A stretch of 64,000 nt of DNA from Oidiodendron maius Zn (lineage: Eukaryota > Ascomycota > Leotiomycetes > Myxotrichaceae): positions 2,294,001 to 2,358,000 of the forward strand of contig KN832870.1 of NCBI GenBank assembly GCA_000827325.1, in the 5' to 3' direction. The position numbers and the translations under genes were made by a program. The first letter of the stretch is position 1. Each line of letters starts with the position of its first letter. Positions 62,421 to 64,000 of this stretch are shown here, in pieces. The notes beneath the pieces were generated by a model. That model was given only the letters and a program-made list of their open reading frames with translations, did no database searches and was not told where the DNA came from.

Positions 62421-62777
62421 TTACAGGAAGGCAGCGGCGACCATGACCAGCATACCAGCGCTTCCGGCGTACAGGGAGTTGAGCGACGAGGCAGCGCCGA
62501 TGTGGGAGGTCTGGGAAGCAGCAGCGCCAGTGGTCTGGCTGGCGCCGGTGCCAGTACCGGCAGCGGACGTGGTCAGGGAGGTCGTTCCGACAGCGGTTGG
62601 GCCCGGCACGGTGGAGTTGAACGCTGGGTAGGTCGCGGTGACGGATGCGACGACCTGGGAGACGGTGATGGTCTTGGTCATGGTGGCCGTTGAGGTGAGG
62701 GTGGTAGTGGGACCTGAGGTCCCAGCCATGGCGAGGAGGGGCAGGAGGAGGGCAGCGGTGATGGTAGAGAACTGCAT
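62421..62777 (-). CDS. Small GPI-anchored Ser/Thr-rich cell-wall protein
   Basis: Intronless 118 aa from the ATG at 62777, chosen because it starts a clear signal peptide (MQFSTITAALLLPLLAMAG). The mature part is Thr/Ser/Ala/Gly-rich (TTTLTSTATMTKTITVSQVVASVTATYPAFNS), ending with a GPI-type hydrophobic tail (LYAGSAGMLVMVAAAFL) behind a small-residue cleavage zone (AASSLNS). NST gives one N-glycosylation site. The domain order (signal, TxTxT repeat, Ser/Thr stalk, GPI signal) is common among fungal wall proteins, but I recognise no named family. An upstream extension of the frame to 63101 is Ser/Pro-rich and probably untranslated. Confidence 0.78.
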   Translation of the reverse strand: MQFSTITAALLLPLLAMAGTSGPTTTLTSTATMTKTITVSQVVASVTATYPAFNSTVPGPTAVGTTSLTTSAAGTGTGASQTTGAAASQTSHIGAASSLNSLYAGSAGMLVMVAAAFL

Positions 62778-64000
62778 TTTGATGGGATGAGATGAAGGAA
62801 TCAAAGGATCAGTTGAGGTAGTAAGATGTGATAGTGGTGGTGTATGTTGATGTATCGCGACAAGAGGAATCAATCCAAAGAGCGTGATGTATCGACAAAT
62901 ATGCGATGTTTGTCTTGAGCGTTTGCGGGCGTGCAGCGGTGTTTCAACGAAAGTAGACTCTGCCAACGAAGTCTGTGGGGTGCTGGGGTTTAAAGAGGGA
63001 GTTGTTGAGGGAAGAAGAGAAGACGGAGGCGAGGAAATGAAGAGATTTGGGGGCGCGTGCCTGAGCGGGAGGGAACGGGTACCTGAGGATTGAGGCGGCA
63101 CGCTGCGTGGTTCCTTACAGCGGCCAGCGGGCCGGACAGAGATTCAGAGTTTGGCGCGTTCCGACGTTCCTGGCCGACACAACACCAAACAGATGGCGAG
63201 ACAGTCGGAGCAGGGAAGACAGTCGATAATGTGGTTGCGGTGCTGCGTGCGTGCGTTGACATTTATTTACTGGTCTATTGTATCGCTTTTAACTATTTAT
63301 TTTTGTTTCTTCTCTGGCAGTATGTCGACTGATACTCTACACCATCTGCCGACACTGCCTCGGGGTGTGCTCAGCAACGCGCGAATCCTTTGATCCTCTC
63401 GCCGGATCCTTTGGCCTCGACGGCCTTTCTTGCCCTGAGACCTGCGAGAGGAAGAGAGGGCCTGGTCTTTTAATCTCCCCCAGTGAGACGCCTCCTGTTT
63501 GATAGGCCGACCGGCTCCAAACCCTCCAATTTATTGATCTGCTACTGGATCATCCCTGTCCGGCGGGGCAAGTAATCAGGTAATCTCCCTGGGCCTGTCT
63601 GATTTGCTGCTGCGACGATGTAATATCCAGGCGCCACGCCGGACAGTAGAGGGTGACTTGTCGAACTACTGTACAAGACGTGTCGTGTGCCACCATTCAG
63701 AATATCGGATGATGAATGATTTCCGTGTTTCTACTGGCACGAAGGATTTGGCCGCGGTGCTGACGCGGAGAATATTGATTGATTCATACTCGACCACAGC
63801 GCCCATCCTTCCGCTATTAATATCGCTTCCGCCACGCGCTCTGCCACGCTTCGGCCTCAACAGAATCGGGCAGCGTGTGTTAGCCAATTTATTTGTAGAA
63901 CTTAGTCGTGTAGAGCATGGCCATGAGACAATAGAGCGAGAAAGGTGTCGCTTTTGGAGCAAGCCCCAGGCTAGAAACACAAGGTGCGGCGCACCACACA
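62778..64000. other. Promoter of GPI-protein gene and gene-free window end
   Basis: The 5' leader and promoter of the GPI-protein gene, then sequence with only weak frames (for example minus 63666-63980, no motif). Nothing else recognised. Confidence 0.4.

Noticed and set aside
1-64000. CRISPR arrays, prophage, insertion sequences, operons
   Set aside because: No spaced direct repeats or transposase genes seen; gene structure is eukaryotic with spliceosomal introns.

Overview
This window is nuclear DNA of a filamentous ascomycete (Pezizomycotina; a leotiomycete-like fungus is my guess, not a demonstrated placement). The evidence is dense protein-coding genes on both strands, very short GT-AG introns (41 to 119 nt), and a fungal repertoire: HET-domain protein, OrsD-type zinc-finger regulator, SUR7/PalI protein, GH55 glucanase, RHO3, CWC25 and a GPI-anchored Ser/Thr-rich protein. 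There are no operons, tRNA genes, rRNA genes or CRISPR arrays.

Layout, left to right. 1-5.4 kb: 3' part of a mitochondrial proline dehydrogenase gene, a HET-domain gene and an orphan four-helix membrane protein. 5.4-10.6 kb: a Gemin2-like snRNP assembly factor, a zinc-knuckle/RS-rich protein followed by a perfect 15-bp hairpin, and an F-box/LRR protein. 10.6-16.3 kb: a frameshifted gene relic, a CECR5-type HAD phosphatase and a long gene-poor stretch. 16.3-24 kb: a ribonucleotide reductase inhibitor (Spd1/Dif1 type), an SDR oxidoreductase divergent from an OrsD-finger/fungal transcription-factor fusion, a flavin split-barrel protein and a SUR7/PalI membrane protein. 24.4-34.2 kb: choline/ethanolaminephosphotransferase, gamma-COP, an AP-1-like bZIP factor and a secreted serine carboxypeptidase. 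34.2-43.7 kb: a gene-poor stretch with coding relics, a large ankyrin protein, octanoyltransferase and an otubain-type deubiquitinase. 43.7-46.2 kb: a GC-rich stretch with no convincing gene. 46.2-54.2 kb: two divergent housekeeping pairs, CSN2/CWC25 and RHO3/RSM22. 54.7-64 kb: a secreted GH55 glucanase, a pseudogene of a secreted lipocalin-like protein, a TpA-rich segment that looks RIP-mutated, an Mth938-domain protein and a small GPI-anchored protein.

Most genes are single-copy cell-biology genes with no shared pathway. The accessory signals cluster in three places: around the HET gene (1.8-5.3 kb), in the 8.9-12 kb relic zone, and in the 57.9-60.4 kb pseudogene/RIP zone. I did not find a clear-cut new multi-gene system. 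The best leads are the OrsD-finger plus Upc2-like regulator beside its divergent SDR, the ankyrin protein with an unassigned N-terminal domain, the decayed secreted protein next to RIP-like DNA, and the perfect hairpin downstream of the zinc-knuckle gene.

Exon borders were worked out by hand from splice consensus and reading-frame continuity. Family names come from recognised motifs; no database search was possible.
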